NCBI GenBank assembly: GCA_045577695.1 | Contig: JAZNIW010000003.1 | Coordinates: 1 to 64,000, forward strand | Reading direction: 5' to 3' | DNA length: 64,000 nt | Source: UMGS1279 sp045577695 | Lineage (GTDB): Bacteria > Bacillota > Clostridia > Oscillospirales > Acutalibacteraceae | Part shown: positions 7,139 to 16,809 of the stretch, one piece after another | Layout: each line of letters starts with the position of its first letter | Position numbering within the stretch: the first letter of the stretch is position 1 | The notes under the pieces: model-generated | What the model saw: the letters and a program-made list of their open reading frames with translations, nothing else | Databases searched by the model: none | What the model was told of the DNA's origin: nothing | Made by a program: the position numbers and the translations under genes

Positions 7139-7786
7139 TTAATTATCAAAAGAAACGGGCTTTGTGTCATTCGTCGCAAAAGCGTTCGGACCCGGATCCG
7201 ACATAGAAAAATACATTTTAGCGGCCTTGGTGGTACCAAAATCTCGGTTAGAACCTGAATTTTGCACCTTGTTGAAGGCATCGCGGAACATCTGATTGTG
7301 TGCTTCCTCACGATTTAAGAGAAAATCAATCGTCTCGCGCACCTTTTTGTCATTAATCTGACGGTAAAGATATTCATAAACCACCTTAGCTCGTTGTTCA
7401 GATGCAATATTGCTTAGTAGGTCTGCACATAGGTCTCCTGTAACCGTTACATAATCTCCCGGCCAAGAATATCCCGACGCATTGATGAGGCCGGGGTTGA
7501 GTCCCAAAAGAACGTGGGATTGAATCTCACCCGACGGCACATTTTCGGCCACCACATTATGACCGTTTAGTAGGTGGATGGTTTGCTCCACCATCTCCAT
7601 ATGACCAAGTTCCTCTGCAGCAATATCAAGAAATAAATCCTTAATTACCGGGTCTTTAATTCTGAAACTTTGGGACATATATTGCATAGCCGACTTGAGC
7701 TCACCGTTTCCGCCACCAAGCTGCTCCTGTAAAAGCGCAGCATATTGCGGGTTGGGTTTCTCTATCGATACAGGGTGAAAAAGCAT
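7139..7786 (-). CDS. Manganese catalase / CotJC-like ferritin-fold protein
   Basis: 215 residues. Mn catalases split H2O2 with a dinuclear manganese centre held by glutamates and histidines in a four-helix bundle. Candidate ligands in order: E29 (GNGELKSA), E59 and H62 (AAEELGHMEM), the Glu in IASEQRAKVV, and Glu/His in NREEAHNQMF. The length is that of the CotJC type, which is made in the spore coat of spore formers, although cotJA and cotJB are not beside it. It probably protects an anaerobe against peroxide. The ATG at 7786 has only a weak ribosome site; a perfect GGAGG lies 28 bases upstream with no in-frame start behind it, so the true start is uncertain. It is divergent from the EamA permease. 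Confidence 0.85.
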   Translation of the reverse strand: MLFHPVSIEKPNPQYAALLQEQLGGGNGELKSAMQYMSQSFRIKDPVIKDLFLDIAAEELGHMEMVEQTIHLLNGHNVVAENVPSGEIQSHVLLGLNPGLINASGYSWPGDYVTVTGDLCADLLSNIASEQRAKVVYEYLYRQINDKKVRETIDFLLNREEAHNQMFRDAFNKVQNSGSNRDFGTTKAAKMYFSMSDPGPNAFATNDTKPVSFDN

Positions 7787-7835
7787 CTTTTCGTGTTTAA
7801 ACGTATCTTTGCCTCCATTATATTGGATGGATATG

Positions 7836-7864
7836 TAGAAATCTTTATAAATATGTGATATAAT
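7836..7864 (+). promoter_or_regulatory. Promoter of the EamA permease
   Basis: TAGAAA (7836-7841), 17 bases, TATAAT (7859-7864). The start point would lie about 30 bases before the gene's ribosome site. The divergent catalase gene has a TATAAT at 7817-7822 with a poor -35, so the two promoters overlap. Confidence 0.5.
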
Positions 7865-7902
7865 CGGTTGGTAAATTAAGAAACTGAGAAGGTTGTACCA
7901 CT

Positions 7903-8766
7903 ATGGATAGAAAAGCATTCATTAAACATATAACAGCGTTATTGTTGTTTGGTCTGAACGGAATCGTGGCCAGTTATATACCCTTGAATAGTTACGAGAT
8001 TGTATTTTTACGAACACTAATTGGAAGTATTGTTTTAATTACTATATTTTTGATTAGCAAGGGCGAATTTCATATAAATGTATATAAGAAAGATACCCTT
8101 TTTATTATTTTGTCCGGAATGGCTATGGGAACAAGTTGGATGTTTCTTTATGAAGCATATAAACAAATAGGTGTGAGTTTATCCATATTGCTTTATTATT
8201 GCGGACCGGTAATTGTGATGATACTATCACCGCTGATTTTTCGTGAAAAATTAACCGCTCCTAAATTATTTGGATTTGTTACGGTGCTTATTGGTGTTTT
8301 TCTTGTGAACGGCAATGCCAATCTCGGCAAAAGCAATACGTGGGGGTTATTCTGCGGGGTAATGTCGGCTATAACCTATTTTTTTATGGTAACATTAAAC
8401 AAACTGTCAAAAAACATCAGTGGAATGGAAAACACTGTCATACAACTTGTGGTTAGTTTCTTAACCGTTTTAACTTTTACCGGCATAAAACAAGGACTTG
8501 TTATCCATATACCTACAACCGCTTGGATTTGGATTTTGATACTTGGTGTTGTGAACACCGGCATTGGCTGTTATTTGTATTTTTCATCACTCGCAAAACT
8601 TCCCGTACAAACGGTAGCGGTCTGCGGTTATTTAGAATCGCTGTCAGCCGTGGTTTTTGCCGCTCTCTTACTTAACGAGACAATGACAACAATTCAGATA
8701 GTTGGTGCCTTTTGTATTATTGGCGGTGCAATGATAGGTCAATGGGTAAAAATAAAAAAGTCATAA
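7903..8766 (+). CDS. EamA / DMT-family permease
   Basis: 287 residues and about ten hydrophobic helices in two homologous EamA halves, as in drug/metabolite exporters of the RhaT/YdcZ type. The first half includes LLLFGLNGIVASYI and LRTLIGSIVLITIF; the second starts near WGLFCGVMSAITYFF and ends with VVFAALLLNETMTTIQIVGA, a typical last-repeat signature. AGAAGG stands 9 bases before the ATG. It would sit in the cell membrane and export a small metabolite or amino acid; substrate cannot be predicted. It forms a single-gene unit with its own promoter and a terminator shared with tyrS. Confidence 0.85.
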   Translation: MDRKAFIKHITALLLFGLNGIVASYIPLNSYEIVFLRTLIGSIVLITIFLISKGEFHINVYKKDTLFIILSGMAMGTSWMFLYEAYKQIGVSLSILLYYCGPVIVMILSPLIFREKLTAPKLFGFVTVLIGVFLVNGNANLGKSNTWGLFCGVMSAITYFFMVTLNKLSKNISGMENTVIQLVVSFLTVLTFTGIKQGLVIHIPTTAWIWILILGVVNTGIGCYLYFSSLAKLPVQTVAVCGYLESLSAVVFAALLLNETMTTIQIVGAFCIIGGAMIGQWVKIKKS

Positions 8767-8866
8767 GATTCAAATGTGTCAAAGATTAGTCTTCTAAATA
8801 ATTTATGTTGCAGCGCATTGCTGACTCACTAATGCTCTGCGTTTTCTTTTTACCATAGACAAATAA

Positions 8867-8924
8867 AAACCTCAGCCGGAGTAGAATGACACTACTCTCA
8901 GCCGAGGTTTTCTTGTTTTATGTG
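8867..8924. terminator. Bidirectional terminator between the permease gene and tyrS
   Basis: A long hairpin (arms AACCTCAGCCGGAGTAG and CTACTCTCAGCCGAGGTT, a few G-U pairs) with TTTTCTTGTTTT on the plus side and TTTTTATTTG on the minus side. It ends both the plus-strand permease gene and the long minus-strand nusB-tyrS operon. Confidence 0.75.
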
Positions 8925-8964
8925 TGGAAATTCATCTGTGCATAATGCAACATTCTTCAAAATT

Positions 8965-10191
8965 TTACACTAAATTTACGCGATGATAAACCTTTTTTCC
9001 TTTTTTAATCACCAAATAACCGTCGGAAAAATCTTCGGATGTTACTTGTTTGGCAACATCCGTCACCTTTTCATCGTTGAGTGAAACACCGCCTTGTTGC
9101 ACCAAACGTCGACCCTCTCCCTTGGAAGGAATCAATCCAACTTTAAGCATCAAATCCAACAAACCGATAGCTCCGTCGCTCAAATCGGTCACCAAAATAT
9201 CACTTGAGGGCATATCAGCCGGTTTTCCGCCACCGGCAAAGAGGGAACGAGCTGTAGCGAGTGCCTTTTCGGCCTCGGCTTCCCCGTGAATCATTTTGGT
9301 GAGTTCAAAGCCCAAACGCTCTTTTACGGCGTTAAGCTCACTTCCTTCACAAGTTTCAAATGCGGCAATTTCTTCGAGCGGCACAAAGGTTAGCATTTTC
9401 ATACACTTAATAACGTCTGCATCATCTACATTTCGCCAATATTGGAAAAACTCATAAGGAGAGGTTTTTTTAGGATCTAACCAAACGGCATTACCGGCTG
9501 TTTTTCCCATCTTTTTCCCCTGCGAATCAGTTAGCAAGGTAATGGTCATAGCGTGGGCATCCTTACCGAGTTTTTTGCGAATTAATTCCGTACCACCCAA
9601 CATATTGGACCATTGGTCATCGCCACCAAACTGCATATTGCAGTTATAATGTTTAAACAAATGATAGAAGTCATACGATTGCATAATCATATAGTTAAAT
9701 TCCAAGAACGAAAGACCTTTTTCCATCCGTTGCTTATAACATTCGGCACGAAGCATATTGTTGACCGAGAAGCAAGCACCAACCTCACGCAACATCTCAA
9801 CATAATTAAGGTCTAACAACCAATCTGCATTGTTAATCATTAAGGCTTTACCGTCTGAAAAATCAATGAAATTTTCCATTTGGCGTTTAAAACAAGCGGC
9901 ATTATGGTCGATATCTTCTTTGGTGAGCATTTTGCGCATATCGGTACGGCCTGAGGGGTCGCCAATCATTGTGGTGCCGCCGCCAATCAGGGCAATCGGT
10001 TTATTACCGGCCAACTGTAAGCGCTTCATCAAAACCAATGCCATAAAGTGGCCGGCCGTCAAACTATCGGCTGTACAGTCGAATCCAATGTAAAAGGTGG
10101 CTTTTCCGTTGTTAACCATTTCGCGAATTTCTTCTTGATTGGTTACCTGTGCAATGAGTCCGCGGGCAACCAGTTCTTCATATACTTTCAT
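8965..10191 (-). CDS. tyrS: Tyrosyl-tRNA synthetase
   Basis: 408 residues, normal length for a bacterial TyrRS. It charges tRNA-Tyr with tyrosine. Seen: the class I HIGH-like site in DSLTAGHFMALVLMKRL, GGGTTMIGDPSGRTDM, the tyrosine pocket FGGDDQWSN, the KMSKS-equivalent KMGKT, and a C-terminal S4 RNA-binding domain (GEGRRLVQQGGVSLN). It begins 3 bases after recN, so it is co-transcribed as the last gene of the nusB operon. Firmicute tyrS genes often have a T-box leader; none can exist here because there is no leader space. Confidence 0.97.
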   Translation of the reverse strand: MKVYEELVARGLIAQVTNQEEIREMVNNGKATFYIGFDCTADSLTAGHFMALVLMKRLQLAGNKPIALIGGGTTMIGDPSGRTDMRKMLTKEDIDHNAACFKRQMENFIDFSDGKALMINNADWLLDLNYVEMLREVGACFSVNNMLRAECYKQRMEKGLSFLEFNYMIMQSYDFYHLFKHYNCNMQFGGDDQWSNMLGGTELIRKKLGKDAHAMTITLLTDSQGKKMGKTAGNAVWLDPKKTSPYEFFQYWRNVDDADVIKCMKMLTFVPLEEIAAFETCEGSELNAVKERLGFELTKMIHGEAEAEKALATARSLFAGGGKPADMPSSDILVTDLSDGAIGLLDLMLKVGLIPSKGEGRRLVQQGGVSLNDEKVTDVAKQVTSEDFSDGYLVIKKGKKVYHRVNLV

Positions 10192-10194
10192 TTT

Positions 10195-11868
10195 TTACTC
10201 CTTTATTAGAGAAATCATATCCTCTGCCGTTTTTCTTACATTTTCGGTCATAACCCCGCCCGACATAATACGGGCAATTTCCTCTACGCGACCGTCGTGG
10301 TCCAGCGGCTCCACAGCGGTATAGGTTTTACCGTCCCTCACAGACTTTTCAATCTTAAAATGGCGGTCGGCTGCGGCGGCGATTTGGGCCAAGTGAGTGA
10401 CACAGATAACCTGCCGATCCTTTGCTACGTTCTGCAGTTTGACCGCTACTTTTTGGGCGGCGTGACCACTAATTCCGCTATCGATTTCGTCAAAAATCAA
10501 AGTGCCGACATCTTCTTTGAGAGAGAGCACGCTGCGAATGGCCAACATAATGCGAGAAAGTTCGCCGCCCGAAGCAATTTTTGCCAAAGGTTTGGGCAGT
10601 TCCCCTGCGTTGGCCGAAATATAAAATTCAGTGGCATCGCATCCATTTTTGGTATATTTACCGGTATGAACATCGGCCTTGAAAACCGCACCGTGAAAAT
10701 CCAAAAAGTCCAGTTCCTTTTCAATCAGCGCCGAAATGGATTTTGCCGCCGCCAGGCGGGTATCGGTTAAGGCCGCACCCGCTTGAATCAAGGTTTGTTC
10801 TGCCGAAGGAATCTGCTCAGCCAACTCTACTTTCTTCTCGTTATCCAGTGTAATGGAATTCCATTCCAAATGAGCTTTTTCTAAATAGGCTAAGATTTCT
10901 TCTTCCGTATTTCCGTATTTTAACATTAAATCATAGATGCTGTCAAGTCGTAAACGCGCATTTTCATAAACCGTAGGATCAAATTGCAACTCTTCTTCGT
11001 GACCAAGCAAGTCGCTGTAGACCCCTTCTAAATCCAACACTAAACCGGAAAGCGATTCTGCCGTTTTTTTGAGGGGTGGATATGCTTCGGCCACACTTTC
11101 CAACTTGCGTAATGAAACCTTTAATAAGTCCAATGCCGCCGATTCATCTTCGTTTTCGGAGACGATGGTATTTTTACTTTCAAATAAAGTATCGCGAAGA
11201 AATTTACTTTGTTGCCAAAGTGAAATTTTTTCTTTGAGGTCGGAAACCTCCCCCACTTTCACATCAACCGTTTGAATCTCCTCAATTTGATGAGAAAGTA
11301 AGTTGGCGCGGCGAGATTTTTCTTCCTCATTTTCGCTAATGCGACGATATTCCTTCGTAATCTGTCGAAAGGCTTCAAACGCGGCCGCATAATCGCTCTT
11401 TTGGGAATAATTTTGCGCAAAGGCATCCACATAAAAAATATGTTTTTCAGGGGTTAACAAGGTTTGACTGTCGTGTTGCCCGTGAATGTTTATCAGGTAT
11501 TGCCCAATTTCTTTCAAGGTGGAAACATTAGCGGGTTGTCCGTTAATTTTCACTTGACCGCGTCCGTCAGCAAACAAAACACGCTGTAAAATCAAATCTT
11601 CGCCCTCTAAAATGCTATATCCCATATGCAATAACTTTTCTAAAGCCACCACTCCGATATCGCAAAAGGAGGCACTGACCACGGCACGATCGCACCCGTG
11701 ACGGATGAGTTCCCGCGAAGTGCGTTCTCCCAAAACGGCAAACAAGGCATCAATAATAATGGATTTACCGGCGCCGGTTTCACCGGTAAGCACCTGAAAC
11801 CCGTTGGTAAACTCAATATTTGCCTGCTCGATAACCGCGATATTTTCAATGTGCAAATATTGCAACAT
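10195..11868 (-). CDS. recN: DNA repair protein RecN
   Basis: 557 residues, the usual length. RecN is an SMC-like ATPase recruited to double-strand breaks. Walker A GETGAGKS is at residues 29-36 and the ABC-type Walker B and D loop read LIFDEIDSGISG near the C-terminus, with SGGELSRIMLAIR as signature motif. The central 200 to 250 residues are coiled coil. It lies downstream of argR, as in Bacillus and many clostridia. No LexA-type box precedes it, so expression follows the operon. Confidence 0.97.
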   Translation of the reverse strand: MLQYLHIENIAVIEQANIEFTNGFQVLTGETGAGKSIIIDALFAVLGERTSRELIRHGCDRAVVSASFCDIGVVALEKLLHMGYSILEGEDLILQRVLFADGRGQVKINGQPANVSTLKEIGQYLINIHGQHDSQTLLTPEKHIFYVDAFAQNYSQKSDYAAAFEAFRQITKEYRRISENEEEKSRRANLLSHQIEEIQTVDVKVGEVSDLKEKISLWQQSKFLRDTLFESKNTIVSENEDESAALDLLKVSLRKLESVAEAYPPLKKTAESLSGLVLDLEGVYSDLLGHEEELQFDPTVYENARLRLDSIYDLMLKYGNTEEEILAYLEKAHLEWNSITLDNEKKVELAEQIPSAEQTLIQAGAALTDTRLAAAKSISALIEKELDFLDFHGAVFKADVHTGKYTKNGCDATEFYISANAGELPKPLAKIASGGELSRIMLAIRSVLSLKEDVGTLIFDEIDSGISGHAAQKVAVKLQNVAKDRQVICVTHLAQIAAAADRHFKIEKSVRDGKTYTAVEPLDHDGRVEEIARIMSGGVMTENVRKTAEDMISLIKE

Positions 11869-11879
11869 ACCGTTTCACC

Positions 11880-12350
11880 TCAAGCCTCTATAATATCCTC
11901 TACCTTTAAGGCCAAAGCAGCGGCCGCCGCCTCATCGGTAGTGATAACCAAAATAGTATCATCGCCGGCCAAGGTACCAATAAAGGAGTCGGAAAACAGT
12001 GCATCTAAGGCCACACAAGCCCCTTGTGCCAAACCGGAATAACACTTAATGACCAAATTGTTCATAGCATAGCGTACACTGATAACCGAATGTTTGAAAT
12101 TATCCAACAAGCGGTCGTGATTGGCTGACGAAGGGTTAAGTTCCTTTTTAGGGGAAATGTTTTTGGCATAACGATACCGACCCGAAGGGTCTAATACTTT
12201 TACGAGTCCCAATTGCTTGATATCACGCGAGGCGGTCGATTGGGTCACTTCAATGCCACGTTCACGCAAAGCTGCAATCAACTCCTCTTGCGTTTCGATG
12301 ATATGTGTCGAGATGATTTCTAAAATTTTTTCTTTTCGCTGATTTTTCAA
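11880..12350 (-). CDS. argR: Arginine repressor ArgR/AhrC
   Basis: 156 residues. The N-terminal winged helix (KILEIISTHIIETQEELIAA and TQSTASRDIKQLGLVKV) binds ARG boxes; the C-terminal part binds arginine and forms the hexamer (GTLAGDDTILVITTDEAAA includes the conserved GDDT arginine contact). It controls arginine synthesis and breakdown genes, none of which are in this window. It stands 8 bases after nadK and just before recN, a conserved Firmicute arrangement. Confidence 0.96.
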   Translation of the reverse strand: MKNQRKEKILEIISTHIIETQEELIAALRERGIEVTQSTASRDIKQLGLVKVLDPSGRYRYAKNISPKKELNPSSANHDRLLDNFKHSVISVRYAMNNLVIKCYSGLAQGACVALDALFSDSFIGTLAGDDTILVITTDEAAAAALALKVEDIIEA

Positions 12351-12358
12351 GACAGCAC

Positions 12359-13192
12359 CTACTTTAAAAAATTAAATTTTTCTGCCAAGGCGTTTAAAAA
12401 CATCCCTTTTTGCAGTTTTATCAGTTGGACAAAAATCTTTTCAGCCCGCGAAATGGTAATGGGATGATTGGAATCCACCGGCCAGGATTCTTCCCCATCA
12501 ATGGTAAGAAAAGCACCGGTTTCGGTCGGCGCATCGGCCACAATTTCTACCGACTCGCCTCCGTGCAATAGAATGGGACGGGCAAACAAAGATTGCGGAC
12601 AAATGGGGGTTAATACTATGCTTTCAAGCTTAGGGTCAACAATGGGACCGCCGGCCGACAAAGAGTAAGCTGTGGTGCCCGTGGGGGTGGCGGCAATCAA
12701 TCCATCGGCACGGTAGGAAATATTTTCCTCTCCGATGGTAGCCGTAATGTCAATCATATTCGAGCGACTTCCTTTAGAAACTACGGCATCGTTTAAACAA
12801 TAGAAGGTTTTATCCCCCGCTGAAACCGACAATAACATCCGTTTTTCAATTTGATATTCCCCCGATAACAAGTCGGACAATTTCGCAATTTCGTTACGCT
12901 CTAATCCGGCAAGATAACCCACCCGACCGGCATTGATACCCAGCACGGGTTTTTGATACAAGGCTGCTTTTTTTGCCGAGTGAATAATGGTACCATCGCC
13001 ACCGATAACAACTACTATGTCGCTTAAACGGTAAATATCCTCTTCCGAAACGACACTCACCGAAGCAAATCCGGCGGCATCTTTTGGCAAAAGAAGAACT
13101 TGTGCCCCTGCCTTAACCAAAAAGTCGATCGCTTCGTTTGCTGTAACGGCAGAGTTTTCTTTACAAGAATTGATAATTAAGGCAATTTTCAT
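12359..13192 (-). CDS. nadK: NAD kinase
   Basis: 277 residues. It phosphorylates NAD to NADP with ATP or polyphosphate. Seen: VVIGGDGTIIHSAKKA (the GGDG motif), GRVGYLAG, LNDAVVSKGSRSN and ATPTGTTAYSLSAGGPI, all hallmarks of the family. It is 16 bases downstream of tlyA in the same operon. Length and motif order are ordinary. Confidence 0.96.
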   Translation of the reverse strand: MKIALIINSCKENSAVTANEAIDFLVKAGAQVLLLPKDAAGFASVSVVSEEDIYRLSDIVVVIGGDGTIIHSAKKAALYQKPVLGINAGRVGYLAGLERNEIAKLSDLLSGEYQIEKRMLLSVSAGDKTFYCLNDAVVSKGSRSNMIDITATIGEENISYRADGLIAATPTGTTAYSLSAGGPIVDPKLESIVLTPICPQSLFARPILLHGGESVEIVADAPTETGAFLTIDGEESWPVDSNHPITISRAEKIFVQLIKLQKGMFLNALAEKFNFLK

Positions 13193-13208
13193 TGAAGGAA
13201 CACCTCCT

Positions 13209-14030
13209 TTATTGCGGGTGGTCGAGTGCGGTATGAGAGGCTTCCACCACGGCGGCCGACGAAATTGATTCGGCTATGGTCACCCCTTCGTTTTTCTGCA
13301 CAAAAACCAAATACTCGATATTTCCTTCCGGCCCTTTGACGGGGGAATAATTCAATCCCAACACCGAAAGGCCGTTTTCTTGCATCACAACGAGAATTTT
13401 TTCAATTACTTCACGATGAACAGCGGGGTCACGTACGACTCCTTTTTTGCCAACCTTATCTTTGCCCGCTTCAAACTGAGGTTTAATCAGGCAAACAGCC
13501 TGTCCCCCCGCGCGAAGCAACGGCACCAAAGCCGGAATGATAATAGACAATGAAATAAAGGAAACATCCACCGAGGCAAAATCCAACGCTTCGGGAATCT
13601 CCTTTTGGGTTACATAACGGAAATTTGTACGCTCTAAATTCACAACCCGCTCGTCAGTTCGTAATTTCCAAGCCAATTGGCCGTAACCAACATCAATGGC
13701 ATAAACCTTTTTTGCCCCGTTTTGTAGCATGCAATCGGTAAAACCACCGGTCGAGGCACCGATATCGGCACAGATACCGTTTTTCAGGTAAACCGGGAAA
13801 GATTCCATCGCCTTTTCCAATTTCAGTCCACCACGACTGACATATTTTAGGGGATTAGCGCGCACCTCTACAAAATCATCCGGCTTTACTTTTGTACCGG
13901 CTTTATCGGCTTTTTGATTGTTGACATAAACCACACCCGCCATAATATAGGCTTTCGCCTTTTCTCGACTTTCGGCTAATCCGCGCTGAAAAACCACGGC
14001 ATCCAATCGTTGGGCTTTTCTATTTTCCAT
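13209..14030 (-). CDS. tlyA: TlyA-family rRNA 2'-O-methyltransferase (FtsJ type)
   Basis: 273 residues. The N-terminal S4 domain (QRLDAVVFQRGLAESREKAK) recognises RNA; the FtsJ/RrmJ-like Rossmann domain follows with SAM motif ADIGASTGGFTDCML and the catalytic-type lysines and acids (VDVSFISL, CLIKPQFE). In mycobacteria TlyA methylates 16S and 23S rRNA at cytidines; older annotation as haemolysin is not supported. It overlaps the end of dxs by 11 bases, so translation is probably coupled. Confidence 0.93.
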   Translation of the reverse strand: MENRKAQRLDAVVFQRGLAESREKAKAYIMAGVVYVNNQKADKAGTKVKPDDFVEVRANPLKYVSRGGLKLEKAMESFPVYLKNGICADIGASTGGFTDCMLQNGAKKVYAIDVGYGQLAWKLRTDERVVNLERTNFRYVTQKEIPEALDFASVDVSFISLSIIIPALVPLLRAGGQAVCLIKPQFEAGKDKVGKKGVVRDPAVHREVIEKILVVMQENGLSVLGLNYSPVKGPEGNIEYLVFVQKNEGVTIAESISSAAVVEASHTALDHPQ

Positions 14031-15900
14031 ATTCTTCCTCTACACTTTCTTTTACCATACGGTAAATGGACTGTGAATCCAAACGATATTGTTTTAAAGC
14101 CGCTTCGGTTTTCATATGCGGAATAAACGTTCCATCGATAGCAACGGTAGAAACGGCGGCACGACAGCCACCCTGCACCAACGCGGCACAAATGCTCTCA
14201 TTGATACCGCCACTTTGTATTCCTTCTTCCAAAAGAATGATTTTTTCATAAGAAGAAAGTAAGATTACCAAATCCTTTGGTAACGGATAAACACGATTAA
14301 GTTTTAACACAGCGATGGGAAGCTGTTCTTTTTTGGCTTTTTGATAAGTTTCAGCCGCCGCCGCAAAAGTGCGTCCAAAAGTCACAAAAATGGTTTTGGC
14401 TGTGCAATCGCCATAAAAAGAATAATCATCGTGCGAAGGAATATAGTCCTCCGGCAGGATGGGTTGCCCCCCGCGGGGATAACGAACCACCGACAACCCC
14501 TTGTCCTCATAGAGAGAGCGGTTTAAATATTCCTTACACTCAAAATAGGTGGTCGGCGCGTAAATGGTAACCCCCGGTATGGTCTTTAAAAAGGCTAAAT
14601 CAAAAATCCCTTGGTGCGTTTCACCGTCCTCCCCGACAATACCGGCACGGTCAACACAAATCGTAACCGGCAATCCGGCTATGGCAACGTCGTGAATGAG
14701 TTGGTCGTATGCACGTTGTAAAAAGGAAGAATAAACACAAAATACCGGTCTGCTGCCACCGGCGGCCAGACCGGCTGCAAAGGTAGCTGCGTGTTCTTCG
14801 GCGATACCGACATCGAAAAAACGTTCGGGATACCGTTTGGAAAATTTTAAAAGGCCGGTTCCCTCAGCCATTGCTGCCGTGATAACACATAGGGAGGAAT
14901 CGATTTTGGCCAAACGAAAAAGTTCATCACCTACCACGGCCGAAAAATCAGCCTTGGGTAGCGTACTGGCACCTTGCTTTACATCAAAGGCCGAAACACC
15001 GTGATAATTGTTGGGGGAATGTTCAGCAAAATCATACCCTTTTCCCTTGGTGGTAATAGTGTGAATTAAAACGGGACGCTCTTGTTCTTTGGCAACCCGA
15101 ATGATCTGTTCTAAATGTTTTAAATTATGGCCATCCACCGGTCCCAAATAATGAAAGCCCATATCTTCAAAAATATTGGTATGATAAATAGCGTTTTTAA
15201 GCATATTTTTTGAACGAAGCAAATTGCGGTTTATCATTTTCCCAAAGTAGGGAATGAGCGAAATCACGCGTTGTAGGCCATGTTTAAAACGGTGGTAACT
15301 GGGGCGTAAGCGAATTACACTTAAATACCGTGCGATGGAGCCGACGTTTTTGGAGATGGACATTTTATTATCATTGAGTACAACAATGAGAGATCGATTT
15401 TTCGTATCTCCGGCGTTGTTAAGGGCTTCATACAACATTCCGCCGGTCATTGCGCCATCACCCACCACTGTTACGCAGTAGCGTTCTTCATTTTGATTGA
15501 TTTGGCCGGCTTTATAAATACCAAGCAAAGCCGAAAGAGAATTGCTACTGTGCCCGGTAACAAAGGGGTCGTGTTGGCTTTCTTCGGGGCGCATAAAACC
15601 CGAAAGTCCACCCTCTTGCCGCAAGGTATCAAATTGTTCTAACCGTCCGGTGAGCAGTTTATGGGTATAACACTGATGTCCCACATCAAATATAATTTTA
15701 TCCTTAGGACTATCAAAGGCACGGTGTAGCGCAACCGTGAGTTCTACCGTACCCAGGTTGGAGGCCAAGTGGCCGCCGGTTTTGGAAAGTGTATGAATTA
15801 ATTTGTGTCGAATCTCTTGACATAATTCGTTTAATTGTTCAACAGAAAGTCCTTTGATATCGGCAGGAGAATGTATGTTTGAAAGAAAACGATATTCCAT
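14020..15900 (-). CDS. dxs: 1-deoxy-D-xylulose-5-phosphate synthase
   Basis: 626 residues. It condenses pyruvate and glyceraldehyde-3-phosphate, the first step of the MEP isoprenoid pathway, using ThDP. Seen: FDVGHQCYTHKLLTGR, VVGDGAMTGGMLYEALNNAG (ThDP motif), MGFHYLGPVDGHNL, FDVGIAEEHAATFAAGLA with the catalytic Glu, and VDRAGIVGEDGETHQG. The ATG at 15900 is chosen because AAGGAGG lies 8 bases before it; the open frame runs 7 codons further. It follows ispA directly, so precursor and chain-elongation steps share one transcript. Confidence 0.97.
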   Translation of the reverse strand: MEYRFLSNIHSPADIKGLSVEQLNELCQEIRHKLIHTLSKTGGHLASNLGTVELTVALHRAFDSPKDKIIFDVGHQCYTHKLLTGRLEQFDTLRQEGGLSGFMRPEESQHDPFVTGHSSNSLSALLGIYKAGQINQNEERYCVTVVGDGAMTGGMLYEALNNAGDTKNRSLIVVLNDNKMSISKNVGSIARYLSVIRLRPSYHRFKHGLQRVISLIPYFGKMINRNLLRSKNMLKNAIYHTNIFEDMGFHYLGPVDGHNLKHLEQIIRVAKEQERPVLIHTITTKGKGYDFAEHSPNNYHGVSAFDVKQGASTLPKADFSAVVGDELFRLAKIDSSLCVITAAMAEGTGLLKFSKRYPERFFDVGIAEEHAATFAAGLAAGGSRPVFCVYSSFLQRAYDQLIHDVAIAGLPVTICVDRAGIVGEDGETHQGIFDLAFLKTIPGVTIYAPTTYFECKEYLNRSLYEDKGLSVVRYPRGGQPILPEDYIPSHDDYSFYGDCTAKTIFVTFGRTFAAAAETYQKAKKEQLPIAVLKLNRVYPLPKDLVILLSSYEKIILLEEGIQSGGINESICAALVQGGCRAAVSTVAIDGTFIPHMKTEAALKQYRLDSQSIYRMVKESVEEEYGK

Positions 15901-15933
15901 AGCAATTCCTCCTTTCGGCAAAAATGTTACATA

Positions 15934-16809
15934 TCAATACGCTCGGTCGATGAGTGCATCGGTTAATTCTTGCAGTTGGTCGGTTTTTGCAAAAGCTGAC
16001 AAAGCGGCTTTCGCATCGTTGGTAAAGGCCAGAATATCGGCCCTGGCTTGTTTTTCCCCTACCAATGAAAGGTAGGTGGATTTATGGGATTTTGCATCGC
16101 TGCCGATGGGTTTACCCAGTAGCGCACGATCCCCCACTTGGTCTAATAAATCATCTTGAATTTGAAAAGCCATTCCCAAACAATGCGCATATCTTTCCGC
16201 CGCCATTTGCTGCAAGGCCGACCCATTGGCTAACAAAACCCCGATGTTGGCCGCGGCGGCCAACAGAGCGCCGGTCTTTTTTTGGTACATTTGCGAAACA
16301 GTGGCCAAGTCGGTTTTTTGGTTTTCAATGGACAAATCAATCATCTGTCCGCCAATCATACCATCAGCACCGGCATAACCTGCCAAACGTGCCACCCCTT
16401 CGAGCACCAAATTTGGAGCAATTTCTTTTGTTTTTGCGGCCGTTTCAAAGGCCAAAGTCAACAACCCATCACCAGCTAAAAGAGCCGTATCTTCCCCAAA
16501 CGCTTTGTGGCAAGATGGGCGACCGCGCCGCAAATCATCATCGTCCATACAAGGCAAATCGTCATGTATGAGCGAATAGGTGTGAATCATTTCCAAGGCA
16601 ATTGCAAAGGGTAAATATGCATCACCCTCCCCCCCGGAGGCACGATAAAAACATCCCATTATAAAAGGGCGTAACCGCTTTCCACCGGCCAATAAGCTAT
16701 ACTCCATTGCCTTATAGTGCTGGTCATATTCCGTTTTTGAATGAGAAAGAGCTTGCTTTAACGCTTCTTCAAACCTTGGAATAAAGGCTTCTAATGATTT
16801 GGTTATCAT
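15934..16809 (-). CDS. ispA: Polyprenyl (farnesyl/geranylgeranyl) diphosphate synthase
   Basis: 291 residues. It extends DMAPP with IPP to short-chain prenyl diphosphates that feed undecaprenyl-phosphate and quinone or carotenoid synthesis. The first aspartate-rich motif is DDLPCMDDDDLRRGRP, the second is FQIQDDLLD; SLLAGGKRLRP is the substrate-binding start. Chain length (FPP against GGPP) cannot be set with confidence. Its ATG overlaps the xseB stop in an ATGA, which indicates translational coupling. Confidence 0.94.
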   Translation of the reverse strand: MITKSLEAFIPRFEEALKQALSHSKTEYDQHYKAMEYSLLAGGKRLRPFIMGCFYRASGGEGDAYLPFAIALEMIHTYSLIHDDLPCMDDDDLRRGRPSCHKAFGEDTALLAGDGLLTLAFETAAKTKEIAPNLVLEGVARLAGYAGADGMIGGQMIDLSIENQKTDLATVSQMYQKKTGALLAAAANIGVLLANGSALQQMAAERYAHCLGMAFQIQDDLLDQVGDRALLGKPIGSDAKSHKSTYLSLVGEKQARADILAFTNDAKAALSAFAKTDQLQELTDALIDRAY

